64,000 nt of DNA from NCBI GenBank assembly GCA_003586115.2, contig QVOM02000034.1, positions 142,476,048 to 142,540,047 on the forward strand. The letters run 5' to 3'. Under the pieces are notes generated by a model. The model searched no databases and was not told the DNA's origin. It saw only the letters and a list, made by a program, of their open reading frames with translations. Shown here in pieces: positions 48,021-59,227 of this stretch; position 1 is the first letter of the stretch, and each line of letters starts with the position of its first letter. Origin of the DNA: Salvator merianae (Eukaryota > Chordata > Lepidosauria > Squamata > Teiidae). Made by a program: the position numbers and the translations under genes.

Positions 48021-49430
48021 GGCTGTGTTCCGACATCGTAAATTTAATCCATATTGGAAGAGTACAAGGACTGAATTCATCTTCTGATCGTTTCCACAGT
48101 TACAGTTTAACATGGACTCAATTCATACTTGCTTGTTCCCACACTGATGTTTCCCGTGGTTGGCACGGAGAAACAGTACCTTTTCCACGTCCACCCCTCG
48201 TCAGATTCTCCTCCCTGTGTAGTCAGGGATTGGCTGCAGTCCCTACGTTCAAATCTTGACGTCACAGGGGCGGGAAGGTCAAGCTCTGCCCTTTTTGGGG
48301 GAATTCCTGCCCTTCACAAACACTTCTTTAAATTAAAAGAAAAAAGCCTCCTAATCTCCTTGTTAGATCTAAACAAGGAATCAAAGCAAGGTGTGGAGAG
48401 AAACTGCTTTGGGAGGGTGGCTGGTTGTTTGGGTTTTGTTTTTTTTGCTTTTCCACACTTTAAAAATAATAAAAATTTTCTCATCCACACAAAAATGTTC
48501 CCCCTCAACTCTGTCACTCGTTAATGATGCTCTCAACTCCCCACCCCCAGTTCTTCCTCGGCTGCCATCTTACATGCAGCGTTCTGTTTGTTTGTGTGTG
48601 GGGGGGAGGGAGGGAGAGAGAGAGAGGAAGGGGGTATGCTGCAGAGAGCTGGGGCAGAAGACAGGTCAAGATAGGCGCGAGGTGGGAAGCCTTTTTGCCG
48701 GCTTCCCGTTGATCTTGTCAGCTCTTCAGCCTGCCATGCCCCACCTCCTTTTCTTCTACTTTTACAGAATTGCGCTACTTCAGAGCTCCGCAGAACAATA
48801 GCAGCACCTCCCCTCTTGCTTCTAGGCATGCAGACACCAAGAATAGAGATTAAATAATTAAAAGTAAGCACCTTCTCTGTGCTTAGAATCTGCATATGTA
48901 GAAAAGAGGGGAGATGCTGCTATTGTTCTGCGGACCTCTGAAGTAGTGCAAATCTGTAGAAGGAAATTTTTTTTTACCGGTAGGTCGCTGCGCGAGTGTG
49001 TGTGTCTACACGTCTAGAAAGGTGGGAAGCTGCTGTTGCTGCTTTAGCTGAGTCTGAACGTCTACAGAATTCTAGACAGCCTCAGTTTGAGGGTGGGAAA
49101 GAGAAAACCTCCCATCCAACTTGTTCCTGCACGCACGTGTGTGTCTGCTTGCCTAGAAACGAGGAAGTACTGTGCTCCCTGCCCACTCATCCCTGCTGAC
49201 CCTCCCCCCAGCATAACGTGACAACAAAGTTGGTACTTGGACGGCAGGATATGGGGATCCCTTCCTCTGCACGCCCTCCCAAAAGTACGATCCCTCCCAA
49301 ATAGTCTCCTTCCTCGTTCCCACATCGCAAAGTAAAATGCCCTAGCGATCTGGAATGGCTTGAGACTTCATTAAATCCAAATACAAAGTAGTGGATTCCA
49401 TTCTCTCCACGTGTTTATAAGTCCAAATAA
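48021..49430 (+). mobile_element. Family D TIR element, copy 2, with large internal inverted repeat
   Basis: Starts GGCTGTGTTCCGACATCG after TAA, matching the left end at 1831. The first 270 bases and the stretch 49130-49400 align with copy 1 (for example AAATAGTCT near 49293 and GTTCCCACATCGCAAAGTAA at 49315 on). The middle differs and holds an inverted repeat of about 95 bases (48750-48847 with 48874-48967). I do not find the right terminal repeat here. A GA/G-rich tract lies at 48599-48627. Non-autonomous DNA element, by inference. Confidence 0.55.
48750..48967. repeat. Inverted repeat, about 95-base arms
   Basis: The left arm contains CTACTTCAGAGCTCCGCAGA and ACAATAGCAGCACCTCCCCT. The complement of the right arm reads CTACTTCAGAGGTCCGCAGA and ACAATAGCAGCATCTCCCCT. 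The loop is about 25 bases. Confidence 0.8.
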
Positions 49431-50762
49431 GACATTAACACTAATTTATGAAGGCTTTTAATAACTTGAGCTCTGATTTCCCAATGGTGCGTCCCTCCTA
49501 ACATGTGCCATCTCTGCTGTTAAGCTCTTTGGAGTGATCCATTCTTACCATGTGCTTACAAGAAGGGCTGGTGGATTAAGGACTCAGTTATACTCAACAC
49601 ATTTTGCAAATTGTATGTGCATTTGCATTGCACCACATACTATTTGAACAAAATGTATACTGACTGTACACAGCCATCACAGTGTGTTGGGTTGAGCTCA
49701 TGTTAGTTTAACCCTTCACATGGGTCATACCTGAACTGCTTTGGGGGGGGGGGGAACCCTTCTTTGCACATCTTCAGTTTACCATAAAAATTGTAATAAA
49801 ATAGTGTGATAGAGGATTTTCTGAATAAGCATGACTGGAGTTTCAGTTGTGGAACTTCTTGCTTCTATAAGTAAGTCAGATTTATTTTAATATTTGATAC
49901 TTTATACAGTACGTAAATTGTTTTGTGACCCCAGCAAATAGAAATAAAAATGATCATGAAGTCAAAATAGCAATAAACCGAAAGATCATGTCCTAAACAT
50001 TTGTGGAGTACAAAAAAAATTGGTTAGGATGTAGCTTTAAATGGAAGTTGTTGGCAGGAGGCCTATATTTTTATCCAAATTAATTCGTTAGTACAGTGCA
50101 CACATTTTGACAATTTGCAGATTACCAAGCAGATAGGGAAGTAGAACACTGCTTGAAACATTGTCACTTGCAACAGTGTCTCAATCAGACAAGGGGCTCC
50201 TATCACTGCTCTCTTGCTGACACATTTCTGACTGCAGAAAAGAGTGTTAAAGAAGAATGCCCTCAGCATGGTGAAATAGAATATAGTAAAATGCTGCCTT
50301 TGGGATTCACAGATGCTCATTTCTACAAGAAAAGAATGTGTAATAAAAGTTTAATTTTATTCTCTTTACATGCATTCTGTACTCACAAGTAGCCAAAGTA
50401 TGCTATGGATTAAGTGTGTGACTGTGAGGACTATAAGATAACTGTCAACCAGGAAAGAGCATACTCATTTCTTCCTTTACAGATTGGCTGAATGCCCATA
50501 CTTTGGAGGTTTAATTGGTTTCCCTCACATCCAGACAGGCAAGTAGGTGCTATGACTGCAATATCTTGGTTAGGTGAAAAAGACACAGGGTAGAAAATGC
50601 AGCAGAACAAGAAGGATAAATATAGGAAGTATAGGAAAGAAAATGATTAGCTGTGAGTCACCAAACTACGATCTTCTAGATATTGCTGAATCACAACTCT
50701 CATCAGTCCTTACTATTAGCCAGAGTTTCTGGAGCTCATGAAATATATAGTCCAGAATCTAT

Positions 50763-51260
50763 GGGACTTTTGCACTCACTGTAGTTCCATAATAGAAGCC
50801 CTTGTAGATCTCTTCTGTGTCCCATTGGTCTGTATGTTAGTCCATATTCTCCATCTGCTGTAGACTGAGTGTGATCCAGCTCAAGAGGCCGTTGATCTGA
50901 ATTACCAGTAGACCGGATTAAACAGGTCTACTGCCATACCAGTGAGGGCGATCTATACCACGGAGACAGGCATGTCTCTGTTTCCCAGACTACCAGGGGA
51001 CTCATTTGAGTGGTGCACCAAAGCATGCTGCCAAAATGGGTCCCTGGTGGCTGTGAGGCTAAGAACCTTTTTTCCTAGCTCTTAAAAACCTTTGGGGTCC
51101 AGCCCCGAAGCTTGTGCAAGCTTTAGAAACATTACAGAGGCTGATCTGGACCCGCACCATTGAGCAGATAGCACAGTTTCAGTATCAGGTTCTTGACCAG
51201 CAGACTCACTGGTCCAGACCCGCTGGCCCTGAATAAGGCATGGTGAGTGCAGAAAAGCCC
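50763..51260 (+). mobile_element. Family A MITE, copy at 50.8 kb
   Basis: Left end GGGACTTTTGCACTCACTG after TAT; the right end is GGTGAGTGCAGAAAAGCCC followed by TTA. Internal blocks match the 18.8-kb copy: GATCCAGCTCAAGAGGCCGT, GGGGACTCATTTGAGTGG and CGCTGGCCCTGAATAAGGC. About 498 bp. Confidence 0.7.
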
Positions 51261-51974
51261 TTAAGTCCAGGGAGACCACAGTATGACAACTCCATTAATC
51301 CAAAGGTAACAAACAAACAAAGTGAACTGCCTCTTTAGCATCCTAGTGAAGCCATTCACAGATAATCCAAGTCCTATCATTACCTGAATTTTATAATTAG
51401 CAAAGACTGCAGTAACATTATGTACCTTTCTCTTTCTGTCTTGCATATCAATTAGCATTCAAGTCTTTGTACTGTATCTTCAGCTAAGAGGAACCTTGCC
51501 TTCCCTCTCTTTTGATTTGGCTTGAGATTTTTATTTTGCTATTTTTAATGTTATATTGTTGTTGTTGTTTTATTTGCACCACATTAATAATTTCTCAAAT
51601 TTTGGTAATGAATACTATTTGATATGCAACAAATAAATGATATCCTAGTCCAGTGAATAGCTGAAGTGCTTTCCTTGCATACAATTCTTGGACAGATCGG
51701 AGTAATGGGGGAGGAAGAACAGAAAGCCTAGGTTTGGCCTCCAGAGGCCTGCAGTCACCAACAGATTACCTCTGAAGGAACACAGCCCTAAGAGCGAGAG
51801 AGAAATTCTAAATCCATTGTGACTTAAGGAGGCTAACAACATATGGGCTTCCCACTTTTCAAATTAAGGGTTAGACATTGGAAAGCAATAATATATATTG
51901 TCCATAATTATTTCTTGGCTTGCTATATTATTGTCATTAATGTAATTCCTGTACTGTATAGAACTATTACATAT

Positions 51975-54585
51975 AATATTATATCAAGCACGAGATGGCA
52001 AGGCTTAACATTAACATCTTGTGAGCAAGTGAACTAAAACGGACTGGAATGGGTGAATTTAATTCAGATGACCATTATCTCTGCTACTGTGGGTAAGAAT
52101 CCCTTAGAAGAAATGGAGTAGCCCTCATAGTCAATGCTAAGGTGAAAAAGCACTACTGAGTTACAACCTTAAAAATGACAGAATGTTTTCAGTTTGCATC
52201 CAAAGCAAACTGTACAACATCACAGTAATCCAAATCTACACTGATGAGGCTGAAGTTAGCCAGTTCTATGAAGACCTACTTCTAGAACTAACATCCAAAT
52301 CATAGGGGATTGGAATGCTGAAATAGGAAATCAAAGGATAACCTTGGAGTAGAAAATGAAGCAGACCAGAGACCAGTAGATTTTGTTAAGATAGCACACT
52401 AGTCATAGCAACATTCTTTTTCCAACACGACACATGAATATCACCAGATAGTCCATACTGAAACTAGATTGATTATATATTTTGTGACCACAGTCAGTAA
52501 AAGTGACCTGTGGCTGACTGTGGCTCACACCATGAACTTTATATTGCAAAATTCAGACTTAAATGGAAGAAAATAGGGAAAATCACTAGAACATACAGGT
52601 ATGCCCTAAATAATATCCCTTATGAATATGCAGTGGAGGTGATGAATAGATTGAAGGGATTGGACGTGGTAGTCATTGTGTCTGAAGGAATTAGGGCAGA
52701 GGTTCATAACATTGTACAGGAGGTGGCAACAAAAAAATGCAATAGAAAAAGAAAAGCAAGAAAACAAAATGGCTGTCTGATGAGACTTTATAAATAGCTG
52801 AGGAAGAAAGGAAAGTGAAATGCAGGGGTGAAATCTGAATGCAGATTTCCAGAGAATAGCAAGGAAATATGGGAAGGTGTTCTTAAATGGGCAATGCAAA
52901 AAAAGAAGGAGGAGAAAGAAAAGGAGAAGGAGAAAACAATAGCTTGGGAAAGACAGAACGATAGAGATATTAAGGAAACATTTCATGCAAAAATGGGCAT
53001 GGTAAAAGACAAAAATGGTAGGGACCTAACAGAAGTAGAAGAAATTAAGAAGTAGCAGCAAGAATTCACAGAATTCTTAACATCATTGATGGCCAGAGTG
53101 GTTTGCTTACTGACCTAGACCCAGATCCCTGGAGAGTGAAGTAAAGTGACCTTAGCCAACAACAAGGCGAGTGAAGATGATGGAATTTCAGCTGAACTAT
53201 GTAAAATTCTAGAAGATGATGCTGTTAAAGTGCTGCACTCAATATTTCAGCAAATTTGGAAATCTCAACTATGGGTGCGGGATTGTAAAAGGTCAGTTTA
53301 CATTCCAATTCCAAAGAACAATTGCACTGATTTCACATACTAGCAAGGTAACACTCAAAATCCCACAAGCTGGGCTTCAGCAGTATGTGAACCATGAACT
53401 GTCAGAAGTGCAAGCTGGTGTTTAAGAAGGCAGAGAAACTAGAGATCAAATTACCAGTATTCACTAGATTATGGAGTAGGCAAGGAAGTTCCAAAAAAAA
53501 TCTACTTCTGCTTTATTGACTACGCTAAAGTCTTTGACTGTGTGGATCACAGAAAATCATAGCAAGTTCTTAAAGACATAGAAGTACTATACCACCTCTC
53601 CTGTCTCCTGAGGAATCTGTATGTGGGTCAAGAAAAAAACAGAACTGAACATGGAACAACTGATTGGTTCAAGACTGGGAAGGGGTATGACAAGATTGTA
53701 TATTGTCACCCTGTTTAACTTATATGAGAGTATATCCTGCAAAATGCCAGCCTGAATGAATCCACAGCTGGAATTAAGATTGCCAGGAGAAATATAAACA
53801 ACTGCAGATATACATTCGGTACCATCAGTGTGGTCAAAAATGTGCTAGGATGTGTGGTAGGAAGTGAAGAGGAATTAAGCATCCTTTTGATGGGGTTGAA
53901 AGAAGGCAGTGAAAAAGCTGCTTTGAAGGTCATTGTTAAAAAACTAAGATCATGGCATCTGATCCCATCATTTCCTGACAAATAGAGGTTGAAGGAATGG
54001 AGGCAGTGTCAGATTTTATTTTTCTGGGCTCAAAGATCACTGCAGATGGTGACTGCAGCCATACAATTAAAAGACTCTTGCTCCTTGGGAGGAAAACCAT
54101 GGCAAACCCGGGCAGCATATTACAAAGCAGAGATACCATTCTGCTGACAAATGTCCTTATAGTCAAAACTATGGTTTTCCAAGAAGTAATGTGTGATTGT
54201 GAAAGCTGGATCATAAAGAGATTTGAGTTCCAAAGAATTGTGGTTCTAGAGAAGACTTTTGAGAATCCCTTGGAATGCAAGGAGAGCAAATCAGTCAATA
54301 CTAAAAGAAATCAACCCTGACTATTCATTGGATGGACAAATACTGAAGCTGAAGCTCAAATACTTTGGCCAACATAATGAGAAGACAGGACTTGTTGGAA
54401 AAGATCCTGATGATGAGAAAGATTGAAAGCCAAAGGAGAAGGGAACAGCAGAGGATGAGATTGATAGATAGTGTCATAGAAGCAACTAACATGAACTTGG
54501 GCAAACTTTGGGAGATAGTGTAAGACAGAAGGGCCTATGGTCCATGAAGAGTCAGACATGACTGAACTACTGAAAAACAACATTC
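51975..54585 (+). mobile_element. BovB (RTE) LINE, near full coding length, inactive
   Basis: Starts in the endonuclease: MARLNINIL at 51983, a stop, then ELKRTGMGEFNSDDHY. Next come CGSHHELYIAKFRLK (about 52520), reverse transcriptase with GLQQYVNHELSEVQAGV (about 53370), motif A as YFCFIDYAKVFDCVDH (53503-53550), and SDFIFLGSKITADGDCSH (about 54008). It ends at the BovB 3' terminus GAGTCAGACATGACTGAACT. Stops and frameshifts occur throughout, and the motif C catalytic region (YADD in the family) reads YTFG at about 53808, so it cannot be active. Short open frames here are debris, not host genes. Confidence 0.85.
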
Positions 54586-55004
54586 TACCTACTCCATCAA
54601 TGATAGAAGGTGGCTAAAGGAGAAAAGCTATCCCTACAACTCAAGATGGAAAACAGATACTGGAAATCAAGATAACAATATTAAGTCAATTGTGAAACAG
54701 ATGGTGATATCCAAATTAGGTATAGGCCAAATGGAACAGATGGGTGATCTGTTCTTTTTGAAACTATACTTCTTAAAATTAGGCTTGGCCTACTATTCAA
54801 AGACAGATTTGATTATCATTCTATCTGTTAGTTCATTAGAAGCTGTAAGTCTAGACAGAAAAAAATATAATTTTGAAATAATTTATAATTGGAGTATGCA
54901 TCAAATAGTCATTAGTTCATCAATTAGTTTTCATAATACTGATTGTTTTTTAAACTATAAGCTATAGTGCAGGGTTCTGAAAGAGACTGCATTTCATCTT
55001 TTCG

Positions 55005-55260
55005 TACCAAGTTTATTTGTATACCACCTATTCAAAACCAAATCTAGGGTAGTTTACAACCTAATTATCAACAGCAATAATGTAATATAGCAAGATTAAT
55101 AATAAAATTATTAAAACGCACATGCACGAAGCAATGTAAAAAATAACCAGGGTAAACAGCCATTCCTACCATATCTAGTCTTTGGACAGAAGCCTGCAAG
55201 CCCAGGCGAAGAGACCTTTAGCGCTCCTCAAAGTTTTACCTCTTTGGCTCCAGATATTTC
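55005..55260 (-). mobile_element. L2-like LINE 3' end
   Basis: TTTATTTGTATACCACCTAT near 55010, read as its complement, is the standard L2-type pre-tail block. GCGAAGAGACCTTTAGCGC further in belongs to the same 3' UTR. Confidence 0.55.
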
Positions 55261-55379
55261 TTATGTGGGGATCTTAGCTATGAAAGTGTGAAGCACAAAT
55301 TAGGGAAGAAACCCAGTCAGGACTAACAGTGCAAAACTGAAATCATTGAGCTTTGTCTAGTAAACACTGTGTTAGCTTC

Positions 55380-55670
55380 CTCATGGTATCTATGACCTAT
55401 GCTGGCTGCTTCCATGAACTGTGGGCTTCCACTTACCAGAGCAGTCCCAAGCAAGCACAACCACCTGGGGAACATGCTGAGCATGTGACTCTGGCAACTG
55501 AAGTGCTTCCTGGCATGAAGACTCTGCCAGGAAGCCCACCAATGGGAGACCACTCCATGCAGACAACTGGAGTGGGCCATACAGCATGCTGAACACTGTG
55601 CCATTTTTCCAAGATCCAGAAATCCCTAGAAATGGGCTGTTCGCAGCATACTATCAAAATCCCCTGCCTG
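55380..55670 (+). mobile_element. Family C-like MITE, copy at 55.5 kb
   Basis: Shares GCAGACAACTGGAGTGGGCC, ACTGTGCCATTTTTCC and AGAAATGGGCTGTTCGCAGC with the 24.4-kb copy. A hairpin, ACTCCA with TGGAGT, lies at about 55552-55574. Confidence 0.5.
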
Positions 55671-57117
55671 GACACTGGGGATCTTTTGTTAATGGGGAGA
55701 CTCTTTGTATTTTGAAGAAAATAAATCTTGAGCCCAACTTTAATTGCATAACTCCAAGCACTTGTCTCTAGGGATGGTGGTATAGTATCCAGAAGAATTA
55801 CTGAGTTTGGGGCACTATTTGGAACACTTGCAATCCATGTCAGGAACTTAGTTTTCAATTAGTTTAGATCTCTGGATGCAGCTTTAATCCACATCGGGAT
55901 GCCATATAACAGTTCGGATGTCAGTTTTTTTGTCATGGCTGATTGAGCAGCTGATAGAAACCTTCTCCTTCTAGAACAGAAAAAATAGAGAAGGGAAAAC
56001 ATATTGTTAATTCTGAGTAAATTCTTACTAATCTAAACATCTTGTCACCAAACCAAAGTAAGTTGCATCATTAAGCAAAATCCACCTGCCAGCAATATAT
56101 GGAGGTTGCACTCTGTTGGTACTGTAAAACCAGAATGTTCATGGAACTACTGCTAGGAAGTACTCAGTGTATGGATGTTAGATGATATTTCATTTAGAAG
56201 ATGTGGGAAAAGTGAAATACTATCTTTATTATTAATGATTGCACCTAAGACCTTATATATATACTTATTCAACAAACCTGATTCACATTTTTATTCATAT
56301 TGTTAAAGATTATTCAATTTAATAGTTCCAATTACAATATAATTTTAGTTCTGTTATTTAGAGTACTTTCTAACAATCTGCTTACATTGATGATAGAATG
56401 GCAACTTAAAACAATTCAGAATTATCTGAAAAAAATCCTAGGTTTCTGCAATCATAATCTAATATTTATTCTATCCAGGGTAGAGAAGGTAGGAAGCTAT
56501 TATTGTGGCCTCCTGAAATTTAATTGTATTCATTCAGCATGCTGCATTAGCCTGACCATAATGCTATAATCAATAGTGTATGTGGATTTTACGATAAACT
56601 GTTAAATTAGCTTGCATGGATAACAAAATAGAGATATGGGCTGATGGTATTAATGGCTTTAAGAACTATCTGTCAAATAAAACTTCATTTGTAATTACAT
56701 AGTCCAGAGTCTGTGAAAACCATTCCTTCAATTAACACTTTCCATCTATTTAATATTAAACTCAGTTAATTAAAACTTTCATTAATTAACTTAGTCTTTC
56801 AAAAGAAGCTGGGATGTTATATTTGAAGACACAAAACTAGATGTTCTAAGAAATACAGGAAATTATTATTGATTGTAAGTTAAAACCCGTTAATAAATAA
56901 ATGCTGACTTTGTGAAGGGTTTCTTTTTTTAAAAAAAGATACAATTCCTGTTGGACTTATAATGTTTTTATTGTTTATTTATTGGTGTCTGTGGTACGTC
57001 TGAGGGATAAAAAAAATGTCAAAGGAAATTTGGCTATATACAGAATACTTCTAGATTTCAGACTTGTTTTCATTTGCTAGGCAAGTGTCTCTGTACTTTG
57101 CAGAGGCCTTAGTGGCT

Positions 57118-57576
57118 GTGTGTGGGCTACATCCGCTCCTGATCGCTACTACCTGTGGAGCACTATTTAGTGCTCCACAACCTTACCAGGAGGTGATAGT
57201 TACCTCCTGGTAAGGTGTGTTTGCATCTACCTAGTTATGAAGCAGCCAGGCTGGTGTGACACAGTGATCACATATGCACGATTGCCCAATTGCGGCATCA
57301 CATGGCCCAATTGTCCAGGCCCAATCACGCAGGTGTGATCAGTTAATCGCACCTGCATGCACCTGCCACTCGCTGTGGCAGTGATCGGCTGCTTCCCAGC
57401 CACTGCTATGGTGAGAATCGAGCACAGCTACTGACATTCACATCACAAATGCCAGTAGGTGGCTTCTGGTGCTGTTTCTGGCCATGCAGTCCATACAGTG
57501 TCCGTGCTGCATGGTAAATTACGATGATAGAACAGACTAATTAGTCTGTTCTATTGTGGTAAGTGTGAAAATGCCC
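57118..57576 (+). mobile_element. Family B MITE, copy 2, chain of perfect hairpins
   Basis: Homologous to 11772-12495: GCTCCTGATCGCT, CATGCAGTCCATACAGTGTC and TGCATGGTAAA are shared. Right end GTAAGTGTGAAAATGCCC; the left end is unclear. Perfect hairpins: 57155-57178 (11-base arms, 2-base loop), 57181-57215 (CCTTACCAGGAGGT with its complement, 7-base loop), and a 28-base uninterrupted palindrome at 57527-57554. No coding capacity. Confidence 0.65.
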
Positions 57577-57779
57577 TTCAAGTCAGAACCTCAAATGGTT
57601 TGAAATAGCACTGACAGTTAAAGTTCATATATGGACAGAATAAGAGTATTATTTGCATGGAATTTGCCGTGGAATTTGTGTTCGTTGTTCCTGTCAAATA
57701 ATAAAGAGATAGTCTCCTTCTTTCACTTGTTGCATTCAAGCCGACAGCCATCTGTTTAAGCTTCATCTACACCAGAGTT

Positions 57780-58240
57780 GAATGGAGCAGCTGCCCTGGG
57801 GTTAATGTGTGCCTGGTCCATACCATACTCCACCCCAGAGTCTTGAAGTAATACTTCTTTCAGCAACTGAAGAAATGTGTAGAGTTGCTGCTGGGGACTG
57901 GAAGCATGGACAGAATTTTGCCACATTTTTGGTGCCTGGCAATAATTCTGGGCACATTTTCAGCCATTGAACCAGTTCCTGGATGTCATGTACATTTACA
58001 TGATAATCAGCAGAGTAACCTTGGAGTAGTTGGGACAAGATTAAAATATGTTTAAGGTTGGGAAACTCAGGGCTGAATGGTGGTGGACATGTTTGTCTGG
58101 TGGGCTCAGCAGACCCCACAGACCTCTGAAAATGTAGATGGTGCCTTAGCAATCCTTTCATTTGATTTCCAAAGCAGGAGGACTGGCTGAAGTTCTTTCT
58201 GTCTGTCAAGATGGCTTCCTCCCCAATCCCATTTTTTTAA
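57780..58240. other. Unassigned stretch with an isolated 135-codon minus-strand frame
   Basis: A frame runs on the minus strand from 58209 to 57802 (starting MTDRKNFSQ). I do not recognise the protein. There are no clear splice sites, repeats or neighbours that support a gene, so chance or a decayed transposon is likelier. Confidence 0.2.
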
Positions 58241-59227
58241 TGAACAGAGGGGAAGGGAACAAATTTTGTGCCACCATTTCCATGCTAGCTATCTTCAAAT
58301 GGACCAGAAAATTGACTGGAAATATGGACAGAAATTGACTATTTTCAGTTCATTAAAGGACCAGCAGTTATGAAATCAAATAGCCATGAGTAGGATCCTT
58401 CCCACAATTGTATTCTGGGTCCCATGCTGGTACAGTGTTTGGACACCTTACTGTGTCCCTAGGCAGCAGGGCCAACACCTCCCACTCCAGATCCTGACAC
58501 TTTTGAGAGTGGTTTGGATGAGCCACAGATATTTATATGGTATTGCCCAGTGTTGCTCAGATAATATAGCTTCTAATGGCTGACATTTTACAAAACAGTT
58601 TTTTTTTTTTTTTTAAGTACAACCTTCATAAATTAGATATTAGATCTGATTTTAATTGTAGTACAGTAGGACATGAAGTTTGTTTTAGAGTTAGGACAAG
58701 TGCATATAGGTTTTTTCCAATTCCAGCATTATATACATAAATGTTCATGAGCTTTATCTCAATGCACATCATGAAGTTGAGTCAAACTAGAAGCTGCAGT
58801 TGTTTCAATTCAAAGAGCATGTCACCAGGAATGATAGGTATCATTTGTGCAGTCTGTCAAAATGTTGCTTCAATAGTATGAGGCATCAGGCTGTTAACAC
58901 ATAATTGTGTGCCACTGCCTAAGCTTGGCAGCATGTCTAAATTTCTCAAGAACATAGTGGCAGGAGCATTGCTGAAGACCAATTATGTGGCAGCATTGCA
59001 GAAGACTCGTAGGCAACATGAGCAGCCTTGCCATATATTTTTCCTATGCTATTTGTGTCCATTGATAGCCACCTTGTAAATCAAATAGTGCCAAAAGAAA
59101 ATAACATAATATGAATCATATTACTTTAATACACTTTAACCTTGAATGCAGTATTGGACTAGAATTCAGTTGTTTCCAGGGTGCTAATTCTCACATTTTA
59201 CAACAAGCAATAGAGGAAGGTATACTG

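Noticed and set aside
52510..54320. Series of 60-110 codon frames as small genes
   Set aside because: They are successive pieces of one decayed BovB LINE.
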